Source of the DNA: Bryoerythrophyllum caledonicum
Lineage: Eukaryota > Streptophyta > Bryopsida > Pottiales > Pottiaceae
DNA: 64,000 bases
Direction: 5' to 3'
Assembly (NCBI GenBank): GCA_963971425.1
Contig: OZ020514.1
Span: 14,823,218 to 14,887,217, forward strand
The translations under genes were made by a program, and so were the position numbers. This document shows, in pieces, positions 21,799-31,955 of this stretch. The notes below the pieces were generated by a model, which was given only the letters and a program-made list of their open reading frames with translations, had not been told where the DNA came from and searched no databases. Each line of letters begins with the position of its first letter. Position 1 is the stretch's first letter.

Positions 21799-24700
21799 CG
21801 TCCTCACTGCCTCCGTGATGTGGTGAACTGTGGTGTCAAGGCCGTTGGCCGCACATTCAATGAACCTAAACCGAGCACCTTGTTCATTGCAAGTAATGTC
21901 ACTGAATGGGGTCTTGCTTGGGTTCGGGATGATTCGAAGCGGACAATCCAAATTGCGCCAGTTATGTTTGTAGCCGATGTCGCCGAGGGATGTGAAGAAA
22001 TGATAGCGCTCACGATTCAGAATGTGGAGGTGCTGGATGTGGTGGACTTGCCTGGAATTGAAGACACTGTTGTTCTTGATATTAGGGAGTTTGTTGCAAG
22101 TGCGAAGTGTTCGAGGATCTACGGCCTTTTTGTATCAACAAAGGATATGGTCCGCCGACTTTGTGCTTCGGTCAGAGATCACGGTTTTTCTATTGCTAGG
22201 ACGGGACCTGACGTTGATCGAATCATTGACAGTTGGGCGGAGCTCCGAGCTTGTTGTGATGCCGCCAATAGCAAGTTGGCCAAGCAAGATCCGCCTACAC
22301 CTCTTAGAAAGAAGAAGAGGCCGTCACAGGCAGCTGGGGAGACTTCAGGAGCTGGGGACACGAAGAAACAACGGAAGAAGTCAGATCCCAAGATTGAAGA
22401 ATTCTCATTGGCTCAGGCTGTGATGTTATCGAGCAGTTCTATTTCAAAGTATTCGGCACAGGACCTGCAAAAAGTGAGGGCTTTGTACGAGAAAGGATTC
22501 TCGAGTCTGCATATATTTGGTACGTGCCCGATAAAGAGACTCGACGATGCGAAGACTGACCCCGTCGTCGGAATTCAACGTCTGCATAGGGCCACACCCG
22601 GGGTGGTGGTGTATCGGAAGCTCGAGAAGAAACATGTTGGCGAGATCGTTGACCACAAGCGGACGATGCCGTTTCAAGCTTCGCTTCAGCATCTGTACGT
22701 TATGTCGATTAAGAACAAGCCTGCTGCTGACGATTTTGGTGTGATTTTCGTCGATAGTTTATTCGAGTATTTTGTGACAAAGCCGACAGGACGGGACATT
22801 ACAGATGATACGCACTACGTTATCATCGGTGGGCAACACTGTGTCGCTGCGCATAAAGTCCTTATTGCCGAGAAGTCTCTTAGTGATGATGAACTAGCCG
22901 ACGCACAAAGCTTCATAATTACCATCGTTTGGGCAGATCCAGCCAACTTTGGGAAGTTAATCTATTACTCAAGAATCCTTAACCAAGATCTGGCCGGAGT
23001 TAGGGCGGAGAGCAACTATCTTACTCAACTGGGACTTGCACGGAAGAGCTGGGCCGAGGCGGGGTGTCCGAAGCCGTCTCCACATGGTTCGGCACACTCG
23101 CTTCAATTCAATGTAAGTCTGAAACCATTTATTAAATTTCATTTTCTTGTCCGCTTTGTTATGTTGTTTACCACAGAATTGATCGGAATATATTCCTATC
23201 CCAAGGGTCCTCTAATCACCGCAGTGGTCACAGAGATCGAAATATCTTTCTCTCCGCAGTGTCCTTTGACGTCTGTTATTATTGTTGGATGTTGTCGTTC
23301 TAAGGATTTTCCCATGCACCTTTTGACCCCGTTGCATTAGCATATGCTCTAACTTCTTTGCCTCTAGACTTCGCGTCATTCTTATAGATTGAAAGATCTT
23401 CCTATCCTCAGCGTCTCACTAGATGGGAAGATCTTCCTATCATACCCTCGTGCTTTCTTCAATCCGAGTCTCTAATGATGTTCTTTGTGTCGATTTTTTT
23501 TGTGCAGGCTTGGCTAGATAAGGTTCCCGTTGTTTTCACAAAGAATGACTTCACAAAAGATGATGCCACTAGTCAGCCAAAGGTGCCGCTTCTCTTTGTC
23601 GATGAGTAGGTTTATCAGACCTGGCTTAGCATCCAGGAGAACTGGATTAGTGGTCTACTACCTGATCCATACAAGGTGCAATGCACTTTTCCTGGCGGTG
23701 TGGACGGCGACTCTGCCCACTAGGCCGATGATGCGGATGCTGTGGTGAGGAGGGAGAGGGCAAAGCAGAGGCAGTACCAAAGTAGGGCCTTGAGAAAGGC
23801 CGATCTTCAGCCGCTGTATGCCATGTGGGAGATTGATATTGACAGAGTTGCTAAGTTGGTCATGGAGAAGAAGTGCTCGATTATGTTGACCAAGTCCACA
23901 AAGAAGGCTCCTGTTCTTAAGAGACTTGAATACTGGTGCAGCATCGAGAAGAAGAAGAGACTCATCAAAAATGAGTTTATGCACTACTTTAAGTCGAAGC
24001 CGCTGAAGTCAAAGACTCAAAAGGATGTGTCTTATACGGAGACCGAGTACGGTGATGCAGTCAATGAATTCAAGGTTTTGAAGTTTGTCGTTGAGTCTTG
24101 GTATGACAGGTTGATGAAGGATAAGGGTGGCATTAAATTCTTTGCAAAGCGAGGGAATAACTTGGCGCCATCCTCCAAGCCAGAAGACTCTCCAGCCGTT
24201 CTGAAGTTGCTCTTTGATCAGCAGAGGAAAAATTCATCGCAGGAGCGTCTGCCCGAGCCGTCGACTGCCGTTGAGTCGTTTTCCGCCTTTTATAGGTGCA
24301 ACACCATGGATAGGCTTACTAGGGATGTTGAGAAGTCTACCCGCTTGTCCACATTATTGAAGAAGTGATGGTTGGCCATGGATGCAAACGTGGTGTTTGT
24401 TTTTGGCTTTGTTGATCGAGATACTGGCTGTGAATCCGATTTCAACGGTATCTATGAGTGGGTTGTGAGAACTTTGCAGGCCATGGAGTACAAAGATGAA
24501 CATCAATTTCGGAGGGCTCGTAATCCTCGCGTGTTTATCACCGACCGGGATGGTATGGGGGACGTTGCAAATGCTATTGCGGAGAAGGGTTCGACAGTTC
24601 ACTAGATCAAACCATGGAATTTCGGAGGGTACTGAGGGCTTGAAGAGACCTCCAACTCCTGAACTGACACTTCCTCTCTACTTTAATTTTGTCTATGGGA

Positions 24701-25670
24701 ATGAACAGGGTTGCCAGCCTACGGCATCCTTTCGTCGATTCTTTGGGAACGACATGCCATTCAAGTCTGTAGTATCCGCATCGGATTTCAAGAATGCGAC
24801 AACGCAGTGGAATCAGCTCAGGTGGGCGAATTTCAATATGGACGCGGTTGATGATATTATTGGGACACTTGCGGCGCCCAAGAATGTCATTGTGAGCATC
24901 GGTGGAGGCCCTGCAATAACTTGGCTTGGTTTGGTAAGTAGAAAGGAATATATTTCGATCTCCCCGCGGTATGCTATGATGTGTGTGATTCTCGTTGTTG
25001 CATTGTGATTGTTGGCATTCCAAGTTTTCATTTGTGTCGCTCGATTTTGCTTGCATAGAAAGGGCGCGCAAGTCATGGAGGTCGTCTATTCGAAGGACGA
25101 ACGTCTGGCTGCCATAAGACGGCCACATGTAACTGGAACTCTCAAAAAGTGGCTGCTGTAACAATTCTTGAACAAGAGAAACAAACCAAGAAGAAGCAGC
25201 CCAGGATGAAGGAGCCCATGATGATAGAGCCCAGGGATAGACAGCCCAGGAAGAAGGAGCGGGCCTCGAAGAGAGGGCACGATCGTAAGAATTTGGTCTC
25301 TACCGACGAGCAAGAGGTGATTGTGGCGTCCAGGCAAACGCAGAGGGAGGAGGCAAATGAGGACGAGGAGGAAGAGCAGGAGAACGAAGACCAGGAGGAG
25401 GACAACAACGCGGAGACGTGGATGAAACGACAGCAAGAGCCATCTGATGAAGAATTGAGCACAAAGGACGAGCGGGAGGACGAGCGAGAGGATGAGCGAG
25501 AGGACGAGCCGGAGGACGAGGAGGAGGAGGTCCAAGTTCGCCAGCCTCGAAAGAGTAAGATCTTAAAGAAGAAAGCCTCGAAGGAGCCGCTACCCCATCA
25601 GCATGACAAGTTTCTACCGTCTGAGGCTCCTGTAGGAGAAGGCTCCTCTCCGCACAGATCTCAAGTATGA
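21799..25670 (+). pseudogene. Cluster A, first gene: QH-core protein with basic and acidic parts
   Basis: Exon 1 (to 23,112) has an N-terminal part, a Lys-rich linker (PLRKKKRPSQ), then YVIIGGQHCVAAHKVLI and IVWADPANFGKLIYYSRI. These align with INNQHSIGASK/TQDPEKLRKISRYYN in B and HSVEASKQL/VVWSRDPLMLQRISKF in C. The GGQH core recalls ParB or DGQHR domains, which is only an analogy. Intron 1 is 23,113-23,507 (GTAAGT to GTGCAG), phase 0. Exon 2 continues in frame with a basic middle part to a donor at 24,934; intron 2 ends TTGCATAG at 25,058. The last part is strongly acidic (EDEREDEREDEPEDEEEE). The frame is broken by about five stops and two frame changes, so the gene is probably dead unless some stops are removed by splicing. 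The role is unknown. Confidence 0.5.
23113..23507 (+). repeat. Intron 1 of cluster A with palindromes
   Basis: It has a canonical GTAAGT donor and a pyrimidine-rich TTTTTTTGTGCAG acceptor. It contains GATCGGAATATATTCCTATC, GATCGAAATATCTTTCTCTC, GATTGAAAGATCTTCCTATC and GATGGGAAGATCTTCCTATC. Four palindromes in under 400 bases is the same enrichment seen in the B and C introns. Confidence 0.65.
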
Positions 25671-25988
25671 TGTAGTGGCTAACTCCAAACTCAATCACCA
25701 GAACAATTAATCTTCTGACGGTTTATAACAATTTTTTAGATGCTCGGTAATCTAATAGGGAATTTTTTCTGTTTACTATTGTAATTTTTTTTGTTTATTA
25801 TTGTTAATTTTTTTTGTTTTTGAAGTTTCTCGGTTAGTCTTTGTGGATTGGAGGATCCTTCATTCCTCAACGAGTACTGGAGGATAGGAAGATCTTTCGA
25901 TCCACATTGGTCTTACGCTTTGCCCGTTTTTAATACAAAAATTTGAGCACTCTAATTCTATCATATTCTAATTCTCTATCCTAAATCT
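25671..25988 (+). promoter_or_regulatory. Spacer before the FCP1-like gene, with palindromes
   Basis: It has T-rich stretches (TGTTTATTATTGTTAATTTT) and two palindromic motifs, GATTGGAGGATCCTTCATTC and GATAGGAAGATCTTTCGATC, at about 25,846-25,906. It lies between the end of the acidic frame and the ATG at 25,989. A promoter here is plausible, but I cannot point to a TATA box with confidence. Confidence 0.35.
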
Positions 25989-27788
25989 ATGCCCTCGGGG
26001 TTATGTGCGAAGGGGGATCCCTCCATTGGGAATGCTCGATGGTGGCCTAATATCCAGGACGTGAGTGCATGCACTGGTGAAGACGTGGTGGTACGTCTTG
26101 TTGCTCATACCGAGGCGATGGATGAAGTGGCGTCGTTGTGCGACATCGAGCATGGAGATGTGAGTGGAACGGCCAATGAAGGCATCGAGGACAACTCTGT
26201 TGAGACCCTTGTTGAAAAGCTGCCACAAGACATCAAGGCAGTTGTTGCGCCGTTGCCGAAATCGTCTGCTTTGAAATATAAGAAGTCAGTATTTAGATAC
26301 ACGACGGAGTATACTCCGGGAAAATCTGGCTCTAGGACGAGAGTGACATGTCCAATTGTACGTTTATCTCCACCGAAAGTTCCATCGGACGATGTTCAGC
26401 GTTCTATGTCCGGCGCGATGCCAATAGAGGTAGATGCATCATCTCAGCCTAGTTCCAGCGCTGCACTGGGGACTATCTCGGATCGTGAGCAACACTCGGC
26501 TGCAGATACATTTGCCAGACTTCTTGCTACTGATTGCTCTGCGTCTTCTCCAACTCCTCAAGCTCGGACTTCTTCCCGAGATGGCGTGGAGATTGCGGAA
26601 GAATTGTTGGCTAGGATATTGGATGAGGCCAGCGAATCTCTGCAGGCCTTCAGTCCTCCTGCGAACGTGTTGACGTCTGCGGTCAATGATGCAGATTCAA
26701 ACTCACTGAAGTTTAGCCAGGATTACAGGGTCGACTCGGAGTTGCTTCATGATGAAGCTGCTGTTGGGGAGAAGAATGCACGCTGCCGTGCCCATTCTGG
26801 TGGTCGACCGTCTACTGAAGGTACATCTCTTGGAGGCCGCTCTACCTTCACTACTCTCCTCTTTTTGCGATGTATCGATAGATGGGAATATCTTCTAATG
26901 TCATTGCCTTCTTAGTGCTCTATATATCTAGATGGGAAGATCTTCTGATGTCCTCGCCTCCTTCATTTGGTGCTTTATAGATCTTGATAGGAAGATCCTT
27001 CGATGTCCTAACCTCCTCCTTTTGGTGCTCTATATTGCTAGATAGGAAGATCTTTCGATGTCCTTCCCTCTCTACTAACGCTTGCTCTTTGGTTTGCTGC
27101 AGCTGAAATACCTCCACCCGCTCTGACTGTCGCCCCTTGCTTTGCAAAGGTAATGGATTTGAGGTACACGGTCGTCCTGGACTTGAATGGATTTCTGGTC
27201 CACAGAACTGATAGCGGTCGCGATTGTATCCCTAGACCCGAATGTGTTCTGTTTTTGAACTGGTTGTGGAGTAATGCCAATGTTGTAGTATGGAGTTGCG
27301 CCATTCTGAGAAACATAGAATTCATGTTAGACTGTGTTCTGTCTGGTTCTTCTCTCAAAGGAGAGCAACTGCCGGTTTTGTCACAGAACGATGTGACGTT
27401 TTCTTCCTTTCCCAAAAGCAAGGGCAAGACAGACAAGAAGTACATGATGAAAGATCTTAGAAAACTTAGAGGTGTTCTTGAGCATGTGGACCTTGATCGG
27501 GCATTGCTTGTTGACGACAGCCCAGAGAAGAACCTCCTCAACGGGCAATTCAACGTTGTTCATCCTTCGGAGTGGTCTGGTGAATTGCGGGACCGGTTCC
27601 TCATGAACACCATGCTTCCGTGGCTGCAGATTATGATTGCCTCTAAGCTCCCTATTGCTGATTTTGTTCGAGAGAATCCTCTTTCCGGATGTGGGGCTAG
27701 TACTGGATTTAGGAAGTCTACCATCGCACGTAATATTGTATTAGGGTGTTCTAAACTATGGGATTCCAAGAATGGAAAATTTCACTGA
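25989..27788 (+). CDS. FCP1-like HAD-domain protein, two exons, apparently intact
   Basis: Join 25,989-26,820 and 27,103-27,788; the GT-AG intron restores the frame and gives 505 residues. Residues 1 to about 290 are Ser/Pro-rich with no recognised domain. From about 298 comes an FCP1/SCP-type HAD domain: VVLDLNGFL (D304, N306), VVVWSCA, a Lys-rich middle region, and LLVDDSPEKN (D415, D416). Classic CTD phosphatases have DxDx(T/V); here the second Asp is Asn, as in the plant DLNG subgroup I recall, so phosphatase activity is doubtful and a binding role is possible. It is the only clearly uninterrupted gene of the three clusters. Relatives lie at 37,402-38,197 and 47,920-52,627. The domain call is firm; function and substrate are unknown. 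TGA ends the frame. Confidence 0.75.
26821..27102 (+). repeat. Intron of the FCP1-like gene with a palindrome array
   Basis: The 282-base intron runs from GTACAT to TTTGCTGCAG. It holds four spaced copies of GATRGGAAGATCTTYYGATG followed by TCCT and a pyrimidine-rich tail, about 50-60 bases apart. Most of the intron is this repeat. Confidence 0.7.
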
Positions 27789-27945
27789 CTAAGCACTGCT
27801 ATCGGTGATTTGTTCATTTGTTAATATGGCTTTAATATATCCTTGTCAATGGTTTACAACTACCACATGTAACACGCTTCATGTCCTCTCTTTCTGTGAT
27901 GCCTAGATAGGAATATTTTCCCATCTAACTTCCAGCTCTTCTCTT

Positions 27946-28590
27946 TTGTTATGTTCACAACAAGTCCGCGACGACTCAAAAAAAGTAATCGTATTATCTG
28001 TGAACGGATTGCTTTGCTTTGAGCAATACTATAACTGCACCCCCCGACGCTTCGATCACAACAATATTATTGTTCGACTTGGTCTCATACAGTTCTTCCA
28101 AATCCTATTGAGGTCCTTCCATGTTGGTATATGGTCGTCCATGGTCCCCGGACGGCTGAAGAGGGTTCTTCAAGTGCTCCTCCCCGATGACATAAGGTCG
28201 AAACTTCTCTTCGTTTATGGACGAAACAAGTGCTCAAGGCCACAATTTTATCCTTACTGTTACAAGGTTCTTCGAAGACTATCAATAGACCAAAAGACAA
28301 AGAAAATTTGCCTTCTTGACAAAGTGTTGATGGTAGATGATCAACGAATGCGGCATGTCTTTAACGGAGACATGGCTTGCTACTTTCCGAAGCCTTGGCG
28401 TGGTGAAATGGTCTTGCCCAATGCATCCAATGTCATACCAAATATTACTACAGCATTGATTCTGTTCATCCTTCCGCTGCGATCTTATGCCTTGGTGAAA
28501 AACTATCTACGTCAACATCAGATGGATGGAAAGTACAAACGAAGACTGCTTGAATCATGGCACAGTGACCGAGTGTTGCAAACTTTGTAG
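27946..28590 (+). pseudogene. Second FCP1-like copy, degenerate
   Basis: It follows the intact gene by 160 bases. KVIVLSVNGLLCFEQ stands where DLNG should be, then VGIWSSMVPGRLKRVL, SKLLFVYGRNKCSRP, KVLMVDDQRMRHVF and CYFPKPWRG, in the same order as other FCP1-like domains. Both motif I aspartates are lost (SVNG), while VDD of the last motif remains. There is no ATG upstream of the domain in frame, so it is either a 3' exon or a fragment. AATAAA lies 75 bases past the stop. A catalytic role is unlikely. Confidence 0.55.
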
Positions 28591-28671
28591 AACTAAACTG
28601 CATTACATGATTGGTTTTACCATTTTTGTTTTGCCACAGCTTCTCATTCACTTTTGATTTCTGAATAAAGT

Positions 28672-29052
28672 CTTCAATGAGTATTACTGTCTTTCTTCGA
28701 TTGCCCTTGAACACCTATTACTTTAATGCTTACTAGTTAATGTGTTTCAAGGATCGGCAAATCTATCAATGTATCTATAGGAAGATCCCTCTATGTAGCT
28801 ATCATTTGATAAGTTTCTTATTGTGTATTGGTGATCCATGATAACAATTCAATGGCTATTATTGTCTATCTTTGCGCCCTACTTGAATGCCTATTACTTT
28901 TATGCTTACTTGATAATGTGTTTCATGGATGGGCAGATCTATCAATGTATGTATCTATAGGGAGATCCCTCTATATAACTATCGTTTGATCAGTTTCTCA
29001 TTCAGTTTTGACCCATGATAACAACTCAACGGCTATTACTGTCTTTCTTTGT
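28672..29052. repeat. Direct duplication of about 172 bp near the right end of A
   Basis: CCTATTACTTTAATGCTTACT through AAGATCCCTCTATGTAGCTA to ATGATAACAATTCAATGGCT recurs about 172 bases later with scattered changes. Each copy has one AGATCTATCAATGTATCTATAGGAAGATCC palindromic region (given here as neighbouring motifs AGATCTATCAATG and TATAGGAAGATCC). It lies 150 bases inside the right end of element A. Confidence 0.6.
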
Positions 29053-29134
29053 GTTCGTTTTTTGTAATATTTTTCAATACTTTGCAATAATGGTAACATT
29101 GACAATGTTTTTGGGTCTAGCATCCTGTACATAA

Positions 29135-29190
29135 TATTGTGCCAGAGTCTAGATTTCATCCTAAAGTCTAGATTTAGTTAAATGTGGCAT
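29135..29190 (-). repeat. Right terminal inverted repeat of element A
   Basis: It contains GTCTAGATTT twice, the outer copy inside AAAGTCTAGATTTAGTTAAA and ending GTGGCAT. It pairs with 11,128-11,155. The flanking ATTC at 29,191-29,194 repeats the ATTC left of the element. Confidence 0.65.
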
Positions 29191-29631
29191 ATTCTACACT
29201 GTAGAGGGATATGAGTTTCCTTTAAATTAGGAGGTGATGTTCACTACAAAAATCCCTAGAAAAATAAGTTTTACGGATAACATTACATTATAAATCTAAC
29301 GATAATATTCAAAAGAAGAACATCTTAGTTGACACTTCTTTTATACCACATGTATTCATTGAATATGAATAGCTAAATATTCAAACTGAAGCCTTAGAAG
29401 TTACAAAATTCTCTCCAAGCTACTAACCTGGATTAACACCATGCTCCAAGTTTAAGTAAAAGTGAGCTACATGACGGACAAATAGTCACTTGTAAGAGAA
29501 TAAGCTAAACATATTTTGAAATCGTATTTTGATTCAAAAGAATTTCAATTCACCTTGTAGAATACATGGCTAAAAAATAAGTGACGAGTTTCAAATGATG
29601 GTGTTGAGAAGTGGAAAAAAGTTGCACACAC

Positions 29632-29796
29632 AATAGCTCTCTTTGAGCTAAAGTACCCATCACTTAGAGGTGCAATGAACTTAAAAAAGTAATTCTACAC
29701 ACTTTAGCTCTACTTGACCTAAAGTACACACCATTACTAAGTACAGTGAACTAAAAAGAAGATTTGCTCACACTTTAGCTCCTCTAGAGCTAAAGT
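29632..29796. repeat. B-type palindromes, left group
   Basis: Three imperfect copies of ACTTTAGCTC...GAGCTAAAGT occur at about 29,632-29,655, 29,701-29,726 and 29,772-29,796. They are the leftmost members of the family that continues in the introns of region B. Confidence 0.65.
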
Positions 29797-30108
29797 CTGA
29801 ACCAACATTTACTATCTATCATTCACCATGAAGGCAATTATTGGTATTATTGGTTTCAAGATTAGAAGCAACTTACCACATTGTTATTTTAAAAAAGAAA
29901 CAAAAACATACTGCAAATAATCACTGATACACAAAAACAATGGAGAGAATATTTCATAGCAATCATTGGCATCAGATATAGTCATATAGAGTGTAATCGA
30001 ATACAAATATCTATAATCTGAGCACCAATGGATCTAACCATACTACATGAAGTATCACGCATCAAAATCCAAAATCTAGGAAAAAGAAAGTCCATTTATT
30101 TAAGCCTG

Positions 30109-30791
30109 TTACAATTTGGACCTGACAAGTGCTTCTAAGGAGGCGTTGATAATCGCTACTTGCCCCTTCGGAATTTTTGTAGTTGAATCTTGAACATGAC
30201 CTCCATCCCATTTTGAAGACCTAGGTTTCCATGCTGTCAAGATTGAATCGATACTCTCCCACGTGATGGCTATCTCCTTTTCAATTGTCCAACAAAGGTT
30301 GCCATGTGTATCCCAATCTTTACAGAACTTTATAACATCCCGATAGCGCGATATAGGGCGGAAGAATTGGATACGGACAGTGTTTGGCATATCCGGGTTA
30401 GAGTTAGGATCTGAAATTGCTTGAGCAATCAAAAATAGGCACTCGTCTCCATCACAAGGCCGCAATGCAACAAATAGCCAACAAAAAGATCACAAATAAC
30501 TCTAAAAGAAGGAGATGGACAATCGCGCCTCTGGCCAACAAAATGCTCATCTTCACCGTACTCCTTGTGTACCTCACCCTGCGCTGAGATTAATATCCTG
30601 AAATTCCGGGTATCAACATTGAAGGTCAATGAATCGTGGTGCATCCACCAATCATACTCGAGGGTATTATCCCAATATCTCAGGATGCATCCCGAGGGTA
30701 TCGCCGGAGTACCATGCGGCTTCAGGTGCTCGAACCTCCACGGCTTAGGGTTTTTGAGTGAAATCACTCTAGAAGTCGGGTCGCCTGCCAT
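30109..30791 (-). pseudogene. C-terminal fragment of a DUF7869-type protein (D3)
   Basis: Two overlapping minus frames, shifted near 30,430-30,465. The first runs from MAGDPTSRVISLKNPKPWRF to EYGEDEHFVGQRRDCPSPSF. The second has CLFLIAQAISDPNSNPDMPN, VRIQFFRPISRYRDVIKF and DWDTHGNLCW. These match D4 and the C-terminal module of D2. The transposase-like core is missing. Its place left of cluster B, opposite in strand, mirrors D2 relative to cluster A and suggests that it is the remnant of element B's own transposase. Confidence 0.5.
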
Positions 30792-30797
30792 TTCTCT

Positions 30798-30856
30798 TTC
30801 TTGTGTTCGTGTTTGTGTCTGTGTTCGTGTTCGTGTTCGTGTTCGTGTTTGTGTTT

Positions 30857-30948
<92 letters not shown>

Positions 30949-31015
30949 AATTGTGTTCGTAATTGTGTTGGTGTTGGTGTTCATGTTCGTGTTTGTGTTG
31001 GTGTTGGTGTTCGTG
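30798..31015. repeat. (TGTTCG)n microsatellite
   Basis: A near-pure hexamer run TGTTCGTGTTCG spans about 100 bases and becomes impure on both sides. It gives long Val/Phe, Arg/Val and Asn/Thr repeat frames, which are not evidence of a gene. It abuts the start of the D3 fragment. Confidence 0.85.
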
Positions 31016-31955
31016 TGGTTTGGTATAGTGTTTGTTGAGTTTGTGAAAGTCGTAGCGCTATTGTTTATGATTTGTTGCGCACGTTATCTGCAGCGCTTTG
31101 ATTTCTTGCGGATAGGGTTTGTAGGAAGTGAAGGTTAGTATTGTATGAGGTTTTAAGCACGTAGGGATACAGACGGTTGTGTGCGTAGGACTGACGTTAA
31201 CTTCCAACGAGGAGGAAGAAGTTCAATAAAGGAGTCGGGATTTTTGACAACTTAAGGTATGTGCACAGATTGATATTTTTGACAACTGTTTGGTGGTATT
31301 TTCTAGTTTGGTGAATTGTTGTTTGTTGTTTGTTGTTTGTTGTTTGTTGTTTGGTGTTTGCAGTTTTTGTTTGTTTGTTGTTTTTGTCTTCAGGCATTTG
31401 CTTTGTCTGCATTGTTTTTGGTGTTTGTTTGTATTAGAATGCTTTGTGAGTGCGTGTGTTGATTAGAATGTTTAATGTGCTACTTCGTGTTTTGGTGTGT
31501 ATTTTATTATTGTGTTTATGTTGCGACACATTCTGTGTGCATGTTGTATTTTATTTTGTTTTGATGCTCAATGCGTGTTGACTGTTTGAGTTTTGGTTTG
31601 GTGTTTTGGTATGGAGTTACTGTTTGGTGATTGTGTGTGTTTGGATTCAGCTACGTGTGCTTGTGTTGATGTTGTGTGTGTTTTCTTTCATGTAATGTTG
31701 TTAATCTTCATGATCGATTAGTTGACTGAGTTTGTGATATGGTTTATGAGTAGGTTTTAGTGCTAATAGTTTGGAATGTTATTCTTGTTGCAGGACGTTA
31801 AGTTCCAACTGCATAAAATTGTGGTTGAAGTTTATTAGAAATGGCTGAAAGGTAAATTGAATTCTCTCGCCATAGAGTCTTAAACCCTACGCCTTGAACA
31901 ATATACAAAGGAAAAGAATCTGCACAAAAAGTAACAAAATCAAAATTTCTATCAC
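31016..31955. other. GT-rich non-coding spacer
   Basis: The composition is strongly T and G on plus, with a (TTGTTTG)n run at about 31,314-31,360. No gene seen. Confidence 0.5.

Larger units (their letters stand above)
11128..29190. mobile_element. Element A: 18-kb candidate DNA transposon with cargo genes
   Basis: The left end is ATGCCAAATGTAACTAAATC then TAGACTTT. The right end, reverse-complemented, is ATGCCACATTTAACTAAATC then TAGACTTT: two mismatches in about 27 bases. ATTC precedes the left end (11,124-11,127) and follows the right end (29,191-29,194), as a 4-bp target duplication would. Inside are D2 on minus, a palindrome-rich spacer, AT-rich repeat blocks, and on plus a cluster ending in two FCP1-like genes. 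Palindromes close to GATCGAAAGATCTTTCGATC occur from about 11.7 to 28.98 kb. The element is much larger than typical plant cut-and-paste elements, though parts (17.5-21 kb) are probably secondary insertions. That the whole moves as one unit is inference. Confidence 0.6.

Noticed and set aside
25086-25698. Leu- and Ser-rich minus-strand frames opposite the acidic part of cluster A
   Set aside because: They are shadows of the Glu/Asp-rich plus-strand coding sequence; the plus frame has the better family context.
30565-31138. Long Val/Phe, Arg/Val and Asn/Thr repeat frames
   Set aside because: They are translations of the (TGTTCG)n microsatellite in different frames.
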